Shown: positions 27,448 through 36,109 of the stretch, piece by piece | Position numbering within the stretch: the stretch's first letter is position 1 | Layout of the letters: each line of letters opens with the position of its first letter | Assembly (NCBI RefSeq): GCF_001652265.1 | Contig: NZ_LWBS01000439.1 | Span: forward strand, 1-64,000 | Direction: 5' to 3' | DNA: 64,000 bases | Origin: Rhizobium leguminosarum | Lineage (GTDB): Bacteria; Pseudomonadota; Alphaproteobacteria; Rhizobiales; Rhizobiaceae | The notes under the pieces: model-generated | Told to the model about the DNA's origin: nothing | Database searches by the model: none | What the model saw: the letters and a program-made list of their open reading frames with translations, nothing else | Made by a program: the position numbers and the translations under genes

Positions 27448-27729
27448 TTACGTCAACTTCCCGACCAGTTCTGCGTAGTCTGAGAAAGTGAACGTCTTGC
27501 CGCGCTGGGCGGCTTCATTGGCCAGGAGGAGTACTCGGATCGGGAAGAGCGTGGCGGCGCGGTTCGAACAGGAAAGCTCGTGGTCGTCGTCCCGATCGAC
27601 TGCGCGCTCTGCCTGGCCGAGCGCTGCGGCTATTTCCTGATGGGTCACGACACCTTTGACGACAAGAGTGTCCGAGATCGCCGCTACGGCCATGATAAGG
27701 GCTTCGAGCTGGAGGTTCGCCGTATTCAA
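27448..27729 (-). CDS. Small hypothetical protein with EcfG-type promoter
   Basis: A 93-residue soluble protein with no family I recognise. The start is a TTG: AAGGAG lies six bases upstream, and an EcfG-type promoter (27790 to 27765, minus strand) is about 35 nt before it. The middle (HQEIAAALGQAERAV) and end (KTFTFSDYAELVGKL) look helical. It is transcribed away from the gene at 27855. Confidence 0.6.
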   Translation of the reverse strand: MNTANLQLEALIMAVAAISDTLVVKGVVTHQEIAAALGQAERAVDRDDDHELSCSNRAATLFPIRVLLLANEAAQRGKTFTFSDYAELVGKLT

Positions 27730-27764
27730 TCTGATCTCCTTCGTGTGTCGCGGTGGCTCCCAAT

Positions 27765-27790
27765 AACAGGCAATGGCGCCTCGAAGTTCC
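27765..27790 (-). promoter_or_regulatory. EcfG-type promoter, minus strand
   Basis: On the minus strand GGAAC (27790-27786) is followed after 17 nt by TGTT (27768-27765). This fits the general-stress consensus and lies about 35 nt before the TTG start at 27729. Confidence 0.5.
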
Positions 27791-27799
27791 GATGGCGCA

Positions 27800-27824
27800 G
27801 GAACAGGTTTGCTTCAAAGATGTT
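27800..27824 (+). promoter_or_regulatory. EcfG-type promoter, plus strand
   Basis: GGAAC (27800-27804) is followed after 16 nt by TGTT (27821-27824), about 30 nt before the ATG at 27855. With the minus-strand copy 10 nt away it forms a back-to-back pair. Confidence 0.5.
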
Positions 27825-27854
27825 GAAGGCATACGTCCACTGCTGGAGCGTCCC

Positions 27855-28154
27855 ATGCCTTACCTTGTCGAAATTCTTCTCCCGATCATCCGAGGAAGAC
27901 GGAACCGAACGAATCTCGACAGCGTGCGCAAAGTACTCACCGAGCGCTTCGGCGGCATTACCCTCCATGTCAACGCGCCTGCGGAAGGTCTGTGGGAGGA
28001 CGGCGGCGACATCGAGGAGGACCGCATCATTGTCGTCGAGGTTATGGTGGACGATCTCGACCGTCCATGGTGGTCGTCTTACCGTGCCGACCTTGAGGTT
28101 CGCTTCCGTCAAGAGGAGATCGTCCTTCGGGCGGTGGTTATGGAGCGCCTCTAG
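27855..28154 (+). CDS. Hypothetical protein of rhizobial type
   Basis: A 99-residue soluble protein (MPYLVEILLPIIRGRR..., then VRKVLTERFGGITLHVNAP, GDIEEDRIIVVEVMVDDLD). The pattern, beginning with a beta strand and LLP, suggests a small alpha/beta fold; I know of similar unnamed proteins in rhizobia but no function. The ATG at 27855 follows an EcfG-type promoter by 30 nt and has GGAG upstream; the open frame before it is not expected to be translated. Confidence 0.65.
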   Translation: MPYLVEILLPIIRGRRNRTNLDSVRKVLTERFGGITLHVNAPAEGLWEDGGDIEEDRIIVVEVMVDDLDRPWWSSYRADLEVRFRQEEIVLRAVVMERL

Positions 28155-28340
28155 GAGCCCCACACTAAGACACGGCCTTCGGGAAGAGCACGACCCGGTC
28201 GCGGGCGACGTCTCTTCGGCTTCGTCGTCAGTTTCGACCACGCCCTCATCGGTGAGGCGTGTGGCTATCGAAACCTTGCACGCCGGATCAGTTTGAAGAT
28301 GCCGTTAGGCAGGCACTGAAAGTGGACCGCATTGCTTAGT

Positions 28341-28580
28341 CTAATGGACAGCCTCCGACGTAGGGGCGTTGATCCGCGTAGCCCAGAGACCGACATATGT
28401 CCCAATTAACATGGTAGCGATATCATCGACTGTCTGGTAACCGTCACCATAGAGACTGATCGCCGCGCTGGAGAGCGTGTCGGACGCTCTTTCGTCGAGC
28501 GGGACCTCGTAGAACTCGAACCATCGCCGGACAGCCTCGGAAACCACCGCGACCACCGGCTCGACCTGCCGTCCATCCAT
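28341..28580 (-). CDS. Small hypothetical protein
   Basis: A 79-residue protein with a strong ribosome site (gaggag) before the ATG. The sequence (VSEAVRRWFEFYEVPLDERASDTLSSAAISLYGDG, TMLIGTYVGLWATRIN) looks like a real globular protein but matches no family I know. Its promoter is not evident. Confidence 0.55.
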   Translation of the reverse strand: MDGRQVEPVVAVVSEAVRRWFEFYEVPLDERASDTLSSAAISLYGDGYQTVDDIATMLIGTYVGLWATRINAPTSEAVH

Positions 28581-28851
28581 GTCGAACTCCTCTCAACAAT
28601 GAGATCTAGGAGCGTGCTGAAATCCTTCAACGGGCAACGTCGGCTGCACGTCGCCCGCTTAGTGGAAAGTCAGACATGCCGGCAACGTGACGTACAGAGA
28701 ACTTGACCGCGAAGGGACGACTTCGGCGAGCCCAACCTCGTTCTCGGCAAGGGCGGCAGCAGACTGGATGCCGGATGTTCGGAATAGGCCGACTGCTTGA
28801 ACGCGTTCCGCCGTGACTGAGCCTTCACCCGGGCCAGCAAGGACATCGATA

Positions 28852-29715
28852 CTATTTCGTTAGAAAATTGACGATTGCTTTTGCCAGAGCCACCGGGTTT
28901 TCCTCCGCAACGTGGTGCCCGCTATCGATGCCAAATCCGCTTACGTCGATCGCCCAGTCCTTCAAGATCGCTACCGGATCGCCGTAGATCTGTTCGAGAT
29001 CATCCCGGAGCGACCAGAGGCAGAGCATTGGACAGCCGATCTTCCTACCCGCGTCGCGATCAGCCTTGTCATGAATATGGTCGATGCGAATGCCGGCGCG
29101 GTAGTCCTCGATCATCCCATGGACGGTTTGGGGTCGGTGGATGGCCTCGTAAATATCAGCGTATGCCTCTTGGCCCATGAGATCTGGCGAAAGCTTATCG
29201 TACCATGCGCTGGGATCGGCTGAGATTACGCGCTCGGGCTTATCCGGCTGTGCGAAGAAGAACCAATGGTACCAGTCTCGAGCGAATTTCCAGTCGGCTC
29301 GCTCGAGATGTTCGAGGACCGGTAGGCCGTCTATGACGATAAGTTTCCGCACCGCCTCCCAATGGTTCATCGCAATCCGGAAGGCCGTCAAGCTGCCACG
29401 GTCATGTCCAACCAGAAAGAAATCGTCATGCCCCATCCGTCGCATTAGTTCCACCAGAGCCGCTGCCTTCGCCTGTTTGGACGAGTGGCGGCTGTCAGGT
29501 GCGTCTGGCGGTATGTAGGACTGGCCGAAGCCAGGGACGTCCGGGCAGGCAACGGTAAACGATGACGCGAGAAGATCGGCTACTTTCCCCCAGGTCATGT
29601 GGGTTCGCGGGTGCCCGTGCAAGAGAAGAAGTGCGGGACCGCTTCCCCCCACGCGAAGCCGAATGTCACCCGCGTCGATGTGAACCGTTTGCAGTTCGAA
29701 GCCATCGAAGGCCAT
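28852..29715 (-). CDS. Alpha/beta hydrolase, fluoroacetate-dehalogenase-like
   Basis: A 287-residue alpha/beta hydrolase. The nucleophile elbow is GHDRGS, so the nucleophile is Asp, not Ser, as in haloacid and haloalkane dehalogenases and epoxide hydrolases. Further signs are the oxyanion region LLHGHPRTHMTW, the cap segment WYHWFFFAQP (compare the His-Trp halide site of fluoroacetate dehalogenase) and the catalytic His in SGHHVAEE. It would cleave 2-haloacids or a related ester or epoxide in the cytosol. The ATG at 29715 has AAGGTGA upstream. It stands alone. Confidence 0.75.
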   Translation of the reverse strand: MAFDGFELQTVHIDAGDIRLRVGGSGPALLLLHGHPRTHMTWGKVADLLASSFTVACPDVPGFGQSYIPPDAPDSRHSSKQAKAAALVELMRRMGHDDFFLVGHDRGSLTAFRIAMNHWEAVRKLIVIDGLPVLEHLERADWKFARDWYHWFFFAQPDKPERVISADPSAWYDKLSPDLMGQEAYADIYEAIHRPQTVHGMIEDYRAGIRIDHIHDKADRDAGRKIGCPMLCLWSLRDDLEQIYGDPVAILKDWAIDVSGFGIDSGHHVAEENPVALAKAIVNFLTK

Positions 29716-30165
29716 TGCTATCACCTTAGATTTGAGTGCGCGACGTCATATACGCCGCAGCGGTTTTGTCGAATGACGGGGCAAGCCTGCATTGCTTCCG
29801 AAGACTCGGCTTTTCCTTCTTGTCGGCCTTCGCGACCTTTGTGAGTCTCGCGTTGTTTCGATGCAGTGCCTTCGACGACATTCTGCGTCTCCCTTCGATC
29901 GTCGAGAACAACGTCGGACGGCAGAAAAAGTTTGGCGGGAGCGAAAAGCCCTTAGGTCGTGCACCCCGAGAACATGGAACTTCGAAATGTCGACCCGCTC
30001 GCGCGAGAAGGCAACGCTTGAAATCCTGGACGGCCTTTCTCGAAACGCCGGACGGAGGCTACATCGTTGTCCGAGGACGTCTCTGGAGAAAAACGAACCC
30101 GTATCGGTTCTTGCCGGCCTTGAATCTGTGCATAGAAAGGAAAAGGCGTGACGAGACCGATATCG
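29716..30165. other. Gap, no convincing gene
   Basis: Several short frames are open here, but none has protein-like composition or a good start. I see no RNA gene or repeat. Confidence 0.5.
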
Positions 30166-30190
30166 GGAACATTCTACGGGTCCGATGGTT
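30166..30190 (+). promoter_or_regulatory. EcfG-type promoter of the small membrane genes
   Basis: GGAAC (30166-30170), 16 nt, then GGTT (30187-30190). The ATG at 30211 lies 20 nt downstream, with its ribosome site (agggagagg) between. Confidence 0.55.
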
Positions 30191-30210
30191 CGGGGACTAG
30201 GGAGAGGCAG

Positions 30211-30363
30211 ATGAACCTTGAATCGGACCGCCGAGCTTTAGTGATCTACGTCGGAGCCATTATATTGGTCGGGCTTTTGATCGTGCTTGGCGCAACTCTC
30301 TCATGGAACGCAGGCGGCACAAGTGATGCGCCTTCACATATTTCCACGGAAACGAACCCATGA
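30211..30363 (+). CDS. 50-residue single-pass membrane protein
   Basis: A 50-residue protein: a basic N-terminus (NLESDRRAL), one membrane helix (VIYVGAIILVGLLIVLGATL) and a short polar outside tail. The ribosome site is good and an EcfG-type promoter lies directly upstream, which supports a real small stress gene. Its stop overlaps the next small frame (ATGA). Confidence 0.65.
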   Translation: MNLESDRRALVIYVGAIILVGLLIVLGATLSWNAGGTSDAPSHISTETNP

Positions 30364-30509
30364 CGGAAAAACCCGAACCCGATCCCATTCAGGCAAGAAG
30401 AACGGCCTGAGAGGGGGAGATGGTCGTTGCCTTGATCGTGGCAGTGGCGGCCATCGCATTCCTGCTTTACGTCACCATCCTTGTCCACAGTCTTATGCAC
30501 AGGATCTGA
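30360..30509 (+). pseudogene. Small membrane protein gene split by an in-frame TGA
   Basis: The frame opens at ATG 30360, overlapping the previous stop, and reads MTEKPEPDPIQARRTA, then TGA (30408-30410), then EGE and MVVALIVAVAAIAFLLYVTILVHSLMHRI to a second TGA. The two halves are in the same frame, so one base change (TGG to TGA) would make a 49-residue one-helix protein into two pieces. The second half has its own ribosome site (gaggggg) and ATG at 30420, so it may still be made as a 29-residue peptide. Confidence 0.5.
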
Positions 30510-30743
30510 GAACATGGAGCCATTGACGGCCGTAGAGCTAGGCGCCGCGATAGAATGCGAGGCTAGCTGTGCGGTGGCGAGAGCGTCGACGGTGACTGAG
30601 CCGAGGTCGCGCATCTGGAGAAGTTAGCGGGTTCGTCCCAACTTACGAAGACCAAAGATCCGCCACCCGCCGGGTGTCACCTCATAAGGGCGATATCGTC
30701 TAGACCCGAGCGGCGGTCTACGTTCCTAATAACGATGACGCTG

Positions 30744-31100
30744 TCACGTCGCCAGACGGATCAGGGTGTCCAGAACGCTCTGGATGTCGTAAGGTTTCGG
30801 GTAGAATACGCCTCTTTCTGGGAGCTGGTTGTCCTCTGGCCTCTTCATTCCCGAGACCACTAGGATCTCAATCGACGCCCACCGGTCTCGAACCACTGCT
30901 GCAAGCCGCAGTCCGTCCGTGGAGCCGGGCATCTCGATGTCGGTCCAGAGGACCTTGATGTCCGGCACGCTTTCGAGCAATCGCAAGGCTTCGTCCGCAT
31001 CGCGGGCCTCCAGCGCCTCGAAGCCGGCGTCCTCCACGACGTGCACCGCGGTTATCAACTGCAAAGGCTCATCCTCTACAACGAGAATTTTCGATGTCAT
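30744..31100 (-). CDS. Single-domain response regulator (CheY-like)
   Basis: A 118-residue receiver domain without an output domain. The acidic pair is in VVEDEP, the phosphorylation Asp in LWTDIEMPG, the switch Ser in VVSGM, and the Lys in FYPKPYD. The ATG at 31100 is chosen because an EcfG-type promoter at 31161-31137 would start transcription close to 31130. No kinase is nearby. Such orphan receivers in the general stress regulon often tune PhyR-type signalling; that role is inference. Confidence 0.85.
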   Translation of the reverse strand: MTSKILVVEDEPLQLITAVHVVEDAGFEALEARDADEALRLLESVPDIKVLWTDIEMPGSTDGLRLAAVVRDRWASIEILVVSGMKRPEDNQLPERGVFYPKPYDIQSVLDTLIRLAT

Positions 31101-31136
31101 TCGGCTCGTCACCCAATGGTCCATTTGAAGGTTGCT

Positions 31137-31161
31137 AACTTTCAGAAGTGACTCAAGTTCC
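31137..31161 (-). promoter_or_regulatory. EcfG-type promoter of the receiver gene
   Basis: On the minus strand GGAAC (31161-31157) is followed after 16 nt by AGTT (31140-31137), about 37 nt before the ATG at 31100. Confidence 0.45.
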
Positions 31162-31916
31162 GGTCCAAGCGGAGATTTTGGAGGTCGCCGGCTGGAATCT
31201 GTCGTGCCTTTTTTTTGAAGACGCGCGCCCTCGATCATCCGCAGGACTGATAGCGACCAAACGCCCTGGTCGAACCAGCGCGCCGCAGGGAGCCGACCCA
31301 GCTTTTTAGAGCTGATGAGTTCAGAAACCGACCTCCTCTGCCCCGAAATCGGAAAGTCATCTCACAAACAAGCAGGCTGAGTCGTCGACTTGCCGTTTTC
31401 ATCCCATCTGACGGGCGCACTAGACGCACCAAAGGCCGGGTCCGATCGAACGGCCGTCTCAAGGAGATGTCGTTCGGTACGACCTCAATATCGCACGCCG
31501 TCCCCACACCATCGTTCCGAGGACGAGATCGTACCACTGGCGCGCCGACGATGTCTCCCCAAGGCGAAGCGGGATGCAAAGCGCCCTGTCACCCGGGTGA
31601 TGTCTTCGGCGCGAGAAGAGCAAAACCTGCCGCCAAAGCGCTGATCTCCGTGCTTGGATAGCTCATGCTGTTGAACGAAACCGCTGGAGAGGTAGCGGGT
31701 GGGCGCCGGTGGTCGCCCGCTTCCGACTTCACTCACGCACGCGGATCCCCGCAGCATGAATGAGATGATATGTCATTCCACGGTTATCCATAATTCGCAG
31801 ACATATACACTTTGCGCACAAAAAGTGCGTCGGCGGTCCCCATGCTATCGGAAAACGCAGGAATTAACAAGTACTTAAGCAATTTTGATACTCCTTGCAC
31901 ATAAGTATGACTTTTT
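31162..31916. other. Gap, no convincing gene
   Basis: About 750 nt between the receiver gene and tadG. Short frames here have no recognisable features. The last 120 nt are AT-rich and probably hold the tad promoter, but I cannot place its boxes. I see no repeat or RNA gene. Confidence 0.5.
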
Positions 31917-33293
31917 GTGGCGGTGGTCTTTTTGCGCTGGGGTCTTTCGCATTCACTTACTCGGGTCTTCAACGCCCTTCGCGGTCTCGAAAGGGACAGG
32001 GGCGGCAATGTCGCCATCGTCGTTGCCCTCACCCTGGTGCCGATGATCGTCGCAGTCGGCGCGAGCTTTGACTACATCAGGACCTACAATGTCCGCCAGA
32101 GGATGCAGAGCGACCTCGACACGGCTCTGATTGCGGCGGTCAAAGAGATCGATACCGACGACGCCGTCGCACTCAAGCAAAAGGTCTCCGACTGGTTCCA
32201 CGCGCAGGTGGAAAACAGCTATACGCTTGGCGACATCGCCATCGATACATCAAACCATAAGATCACGGCGACGGCGAGCGGCACCGTTCCGACAACGCTG
32301 ATGAAGATCGCCAACATCGACACCGTCGACGTCAGCGTGGCAAGCGCCGTCAAGGGGCCGGCCACCTCCTATCTCAACGTCTATATCGTCATCGACACAT
32401 CGCCGTCGATGCTTCTGGCGGCAACAACCGCCGGCCAGTCGACCATGTATTCCGGCATCGGATGCCAGTTCGCCTGCCATACGGGCGATGCGCACACCGT
32501 CGGCAAGACGAAATACGCCAACAATTACCAATACAGCACGGCCAAGAACATAAAGCTGCGCGCCGATGTTGCCGGTGACGCCGTCAGAGACGTGCTTGCC
32601 TTGGTCGACACGTCCGACACCAGTCATCAACGCATCAAGGTCGGATTATATAGCCTTGGCGATACCCTCACGGAAGTGCTGACCCCGACGCTCAGCACGG
32701 ACACGGCGCGCAATCGCCTCGCGGACGCAAGCTACGGCCTCACCAGCGCGACCTCGAAGGCAGCCACCTATTTTGACGTCTCCCTGGCGACGCTCAAGCA
32801 GAAAGTCGGCACCGGCGGCGACGGAACCTCCTCGAACTCGCCGCTCAAGCTGGTTCTCCTGCTGACGGATGGCGTCCAGTCGCAGCGCGAATGGGTGACC
32901 GACAAGGTGACCTGGAAAAACGGGCAGGCGACGTCCGGAGCATACTGGAACAAAGTGGCGCCGCTCAATCCGGCTTGGTGCGACTACCTGAAAAATCAAT
33001 CCGACACGATGGCCGTGCTTTACACGGAATACCTGCCGCTCACCTCGGATTGGGGCTACAACGCTACCGTCGGCTCGACCATGGCAAGCGCCAACTGGAA
33101 GGGCACCTATGGTGGCACCATGCAAAGTGGCGTGTCGACCAGCATCACGAGACGGGATTATATCCCCTATGCGCTTTCCGATTGCGCATCGTCCAAGAGC
33201 CTGTTCCTATCAGCATCGTCGTCAACCGAGATCACCGCAGGCCTGTCGGCGCTTTTCACCCAATATCTCGCATCCGTCAGGCTGACCCAATGA
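31917..33293 (+). CDS. TadG-like pilus assembly protein with vWA domain
   Basis: A 458-residue protein. The N-terminal part has the TadE/TadG signature: a short basic lead, GNVAIVVALTLVPMIVAVGASFDYIR as membrane anchor, and an N-terminal helix. A von Willebrand A-type domain follows, with metal site VIDTSPSM near residue 160 and LLLTDGVQS near 320. TadG proteins help Flp/Tad pilus assembly at the envelope. The start appears to be a GTG at 31917 with a weak ribosome site. It overlaps the next gene (ATGA). Confidence 0.82.
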   Translation: MAVVFLRWGLSHSLTRVFNALRGLERDRGGNVAIVVALTLVPMIVAVGASFDYIRTYNVRQRMQSDLDTALIAAVKEIDTDDAVALKQKVSDWFHAQVENSYTLGDIAIDTSNHKITATASGTVPTTLMKIANIDTVDVSVASAVKGPATSYLNVYIVIDTSPSMLLAATTAGQSTMYSGIGCQFACHTGDAHTVGKTKYANNYQYSTAKNIKLRADVAGDAVRDVLALVDTSDTSHQRIKVGLYSLGDTLTEVLTPTLSTDTARNRLADASYGLTSATSKAATYFDVSLATLKQKVGTGGDGTSSNSPLKLVLLLTDGVQSQREWVTDKVTWKNGQATSGAYWNKVAPLNPAWCDYLKNQSDTMAVLYTEYLPLTSDWGYNATVGSTMASANWKGTYGGTMQSGVSTSITRRDYIPYALSDCASSKSLFLSASSSTEITAGLSALFTQYLASVRLTQ

Positions 33294-33820
33294 GGCGAGG
33301 GAAACGCTTCGCATCGTTGCACCGCCTGCTTGGCGATCGCAAAGGGGTCGCTGCGATCGAATTTGCGATCCTGGCTCTGCCGCTCTTCATCATGATCTTC
33401 GGCATTATCGAAGTGTCGCTGATGTTCTTCGTCAACTCGGCGCTGGACGCTTCGGTTCACAAGATCTCCCGGATGATCCGCACTGGCGAGGTTGCATCCT
33501 CCAAGATCACGCTGGCCGATTTCAAGGCCAGAATCTGCAACGACATGCTTCTGTCGTTCAGCTGCTCCAGCGGTCTGCTGGTCAAGGTGATCGTGCTTTC
33601 CGATCTCTCGTCGGCCGCCAGCACCGACCCCATCGACGACAGCGGCAATCTCACCGTTACTGAAACCTATGACATCGGCAAAGGCAGCGATTACATCCTG
33701 GTTCAGACGTTCCTGCCATGGACAGCCGTCGTCAATTTCTTCAGCCTGTCGAGCGCCAAGCTTTCCGACGGCCGCTACCTGCTCGGATCTTCCGTTCTGT
33801 TCCGCAACGAGCCTTTCTGA
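33290..33820 (+). CDS. TadE-like pseudopilin
   Basis: A 176-residue TadE family protein. The lead RKGVAAIEFAILALPLFIMIFGIIEVSLMFF carries the typical Glu within the prepilin-like membrane segment (AIEFAIL), followed by a periplasmic domain. Its ATG overlaps the tadG stop and the next gene starts one base after its stop. It is probably processed by a TadV/CpaA peptidase encoded elsewhere. Confidence 0.85.
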   Translation: MRRGKRFASLHRLLGDRKGVAAIEFAILALPLFIMIFGIIEVSLMFFVNSALDASVHKISRMIRTGEVASSKITLADFKARICNDMLLSFSCSSGLLVKVIVLSDLSSAASTDPIDDSGNLTVTETYDIGKGSDYILVQTFLPWTAVVNFFSLSSAKLSDGRYLLGSSVLFRNEPF

Positions 33821-33821
33821 C

Positions 33822-34403
33822 ATGATGACACGGAGCCAGTCCTTTTTCCGCTTCGCCCGATCCCGCGCCCGTCATCTCATGCGCGACCGGTCGGCGGCTT
33901 CGGGCGTGGAATTCGCGCTCGTGTTACCGATCCTGGTGATGCTCCTGTTCGGCACAGTCGATCTCGGCCATGCGCTGACAGTCAGCCGGAAGATAGACGA
34001 GATCGCCTCTTCCACAGGCGACATGATTTCACAGCAGGGCTCCTGGACGAAGTCCGATGTCGCCAAGCTCCTCTCCGGCGCCAGCTTCATCTTGCAGCCC
34101 TATGACACGACAGGGCTGACGATCACCGTCGCGGTGGACGATATCGCCATGAGCGGCAGTGCGACGGTCAACTGGTCTGCAGCACTCAACACCTCCGCAC
34201 TGAACTCCGGCTCGGCGAGCACAATCGAGGTCCCTTCGGAGATCCAGGATGACGGCGTGCAGGTCGTGCTGACCCGGGTGCAGTACACATTGACGACGCC
34301 GGTCTCGGCGTTCTTTTCAAACTTCACCGGGCAGAATGGCTACAGCTTCGATCGCCATTACTTCAATCGCCCGAGGGTCGGCGACACGATCACTTACAAA
34401 TAA
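33822..34403 (+). CDS. TadE-like pseudopilin
   Basis: A 193-residue second TadE-type protein, with the lead ASGVEFALVLPILVMLLFGTVDLGHAL and a Thr/Ser-rich periplasmic part. It ends the three-gene unit. No Flp pilin, TadA ATPase, secretin or peptidase is in the window, so the unit is an orphan that must borrow a machine or serve another role. Confidence 0.85.
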   Translation: MMTRSQSFFRFARSRARHLMRDRSAASGVEFALVLPILVMLLFGTVDLGHALTVSRKIDEIASSTGDMISQQGSWTKSDVAKLLSGASFILQPYDTTGLTITVAVDDIAMSGSATVNWSAALNTSALNSGSASTIEVPSEIQDDGVQVVLTRVQYTLTTPVSAFFSNFTGQNGYSFDRHYFNRPRVGDTITYK

Positions 34404-34505
34404 GCCGGAGATCGTTCACAGCCTTCTCGCCTTGTAACGCATAAAGTCCGAAACGAAAGCAGGATTGAGCGTCCGGCATGCCGTCAACGAGCTCGACCGG
34501 CGCTT

Positions 34506-35261
34506 TCAAGCCACGGCTTGCGCGCCGGTGATTTCCACGAGCGAGCCGCACATGAAGGCCGCTTCATCCGATGCGAGGAACGCAACGAGCGCTGCCACCT
34601 CCGCCGGCTTGCCGATGCGGCCGTAGGGGACAAGTTTGTCGAGATCGGCGATCGTCCCGCCTGCGCGCTTAACACCTGCTTCGAGCATCGGCGTATGGAT
34701 CTCGCCGGGGCAGACGGCATTGACCCGGACCTTGTCGGGCGCATAGTCGCGGGCAAGGTTCTGGGTGAAAGCGGCGACCGCCGCCTTCGTCGTATTGTAG
34801 GCGATGTGGTTCGGCGCGGGGTAAAGTCCCCATTGCGAGGCGGTGTTGACGATCGCGCCGCCACCGGCAGCGATCATATGAGGGAGGGCCGTACGGCAGA
34901 GATGGAACATCGAATCCAGATTGACCGCAAAGCTCGTCTGCCAGTCTTCATCCGAGAGCGACAGCAGGTTTCCGCGCCGGTTGATACCGGCATTGTTGAC
35001 CAGCACGTCCAAGCGTCCCTTGATCGCAAAAGCTTTCTCGATGAGGTCGACGCATTCCGGCTTCCGGGCGATATCGGCTCCGATGGCGGTTGCCGATCCG
35101 CCGACTGCCTCTATGCCGGAGGCGACCTTGCTCGCCGCCTGCGCGTTCGCATCCGTCACCACGACGAAAGCGCCCTCATCGGCCAGTCGCTTGCAGATCG
35201 CCGACCCTATGCCGCCTCCGCCGCCCGTCACGACCGCGACTTTGTTGACGAATCTTTTCAA
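34506..35261 (-). CDS. SDR family oxidoreductase
   Basis: A 251-residue classical short-chain dehydrogenase: cofactor motif TGGGGGIGSAI, NNAG at about 88-91, catalytic Ser in NTASQWG and Y-x3-K in YNTTKAA. The start is a TTG, six bases after a perfect AGGAGG. It is the last gene of the hydroxyproline-type operon; its substrate is unknown, possibly a hydroxy-acid or ketone side product. Confidence 0.85.
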   Translation of the reverse strand: MKRFVNKVAVVTGGGGGIGSAICKRLADEGAFVVVTDANAQAASKVASGIEAVGGSATAIGADIARKPECVDLIEKAFAIKGRLDVLVNNAGINRRGNLLSLSDEDWQTSFAVNLDSMFHLCRTALPHMIAAGGGAIVNTASQWGLYPAPNHIAYNTTKAAVAAFTQNLARDYAPDKVRVNAVCPGEIHTPMLEAGVKRAGGTIADLDKLVPYGRIGKPAEVAALVAFLASDEAAFMCGSLVEITGAQAVA

Positions 35262-35335
35262 ATCGAACCTCCTGGAGCTCTTTGCTTCACGCAATTCCGC
35301 ACGCAAGACCGCTGCGCACCCTTGCTGGAATTACT

Positions 35336-36100
35336 CTACCTGATGTAACTGCCGCCGTTCACGTCGAACGTCGCCCCGTTAACCGAGGCCTGCGAAGGGC
35401 GAAGCAGGAACGCCACCAGCTCGGCGATCTCCGCCGTCTCGGCCATTTCGCCGATCGGGATATCGCCGACCGCCGCATCCTTTCCGTGTCTCGCCACGAA
35501 GTCCTCGGCCATATCGGTCCGCACCCAGCCCGGCGCAATGGAGACGACGACGACGCCGTCGCGTCCGAAGCTGCGCGCAATCGACTTTGTGAGATTGATC
35601 AGTGCCGCCTTCGTCGCGCCGTATGGCATGGCGTCGGCCGCATAGCCGCGCTGGCCGGCGCGGCTTGCCATGTTGACGATCCGTCCTCCGCCATTCTGCC
35701 GGAAATGCACGAGCGCCTCCTTGCAGAGGTCCGCTGCCGCGAAGAAGTTCACCTGAAACTCCTTCTGCCAGGCCGCCCGCCATTCGGACGGATCGGCGTC
35801 GATCGAAATCTCGTTGCGGATGCCGGCATTGTTGATGACGGCATGGATCCGCCCCGCCGCCGCAAGCGCTTCGCGCCATAGCTCGAAGGCGCCGTCCGGA
35901 CGGAAGAGATCGGCCTGGACGATCAGGCCGTTTCCGCCGAGCTTGCGAAGCAAGGCTTCTGCGCGCTGCCTGTCGCGCCCGTAATGGATGATGGGCCGGG
36001 CGCCTTCGGCAGACAGGCGCTCGACGATGGCTGCGCCGATGCCGCCCGATGCTCCGGTGACGAGGACGGTCTGACCGGTAAGTGGTTGAACGAGAGACAT
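35336..36100 (-). CDS. SDR family oxidoreductase
   Basis: A 254-residue short-chain dehydrogenase with TGASGGIGAAI, NNAG, catalytic Ser in NMASRAG and YGATKAA. It lies 9 nt after the racemase-superfamily gene and 74 nt before the other SDR, in the same operon. Substrate not determined; the fold resembles 3-oxoacyl/sugar-alcohol reductases. Confidence 0.85.
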   Translation of the reverse strand: MSLVQPLTGQTVLVTGASGGIGAAIVERLSAEGARPIIHYGRDRQRAEALLRKLGGNGLIVQADLFRPDGAFELWREALAAAGRIHAVINNAGIRNEISIDADPSEWRAAWQKEFQVNFFAAADLCKEALVHFRQNGGGRIVNMASRAGQRGYAADAMPYGATKAALINLTKSIARSFGRDGVVVVSIAPGWVRTDMAEDFVARHGKDAAVGDIPIGEMAETAEIAELVAFLLRPSQASVNGATFDVNGGSYIR

Positions 36101-36109
36101 GTTGAGTTC

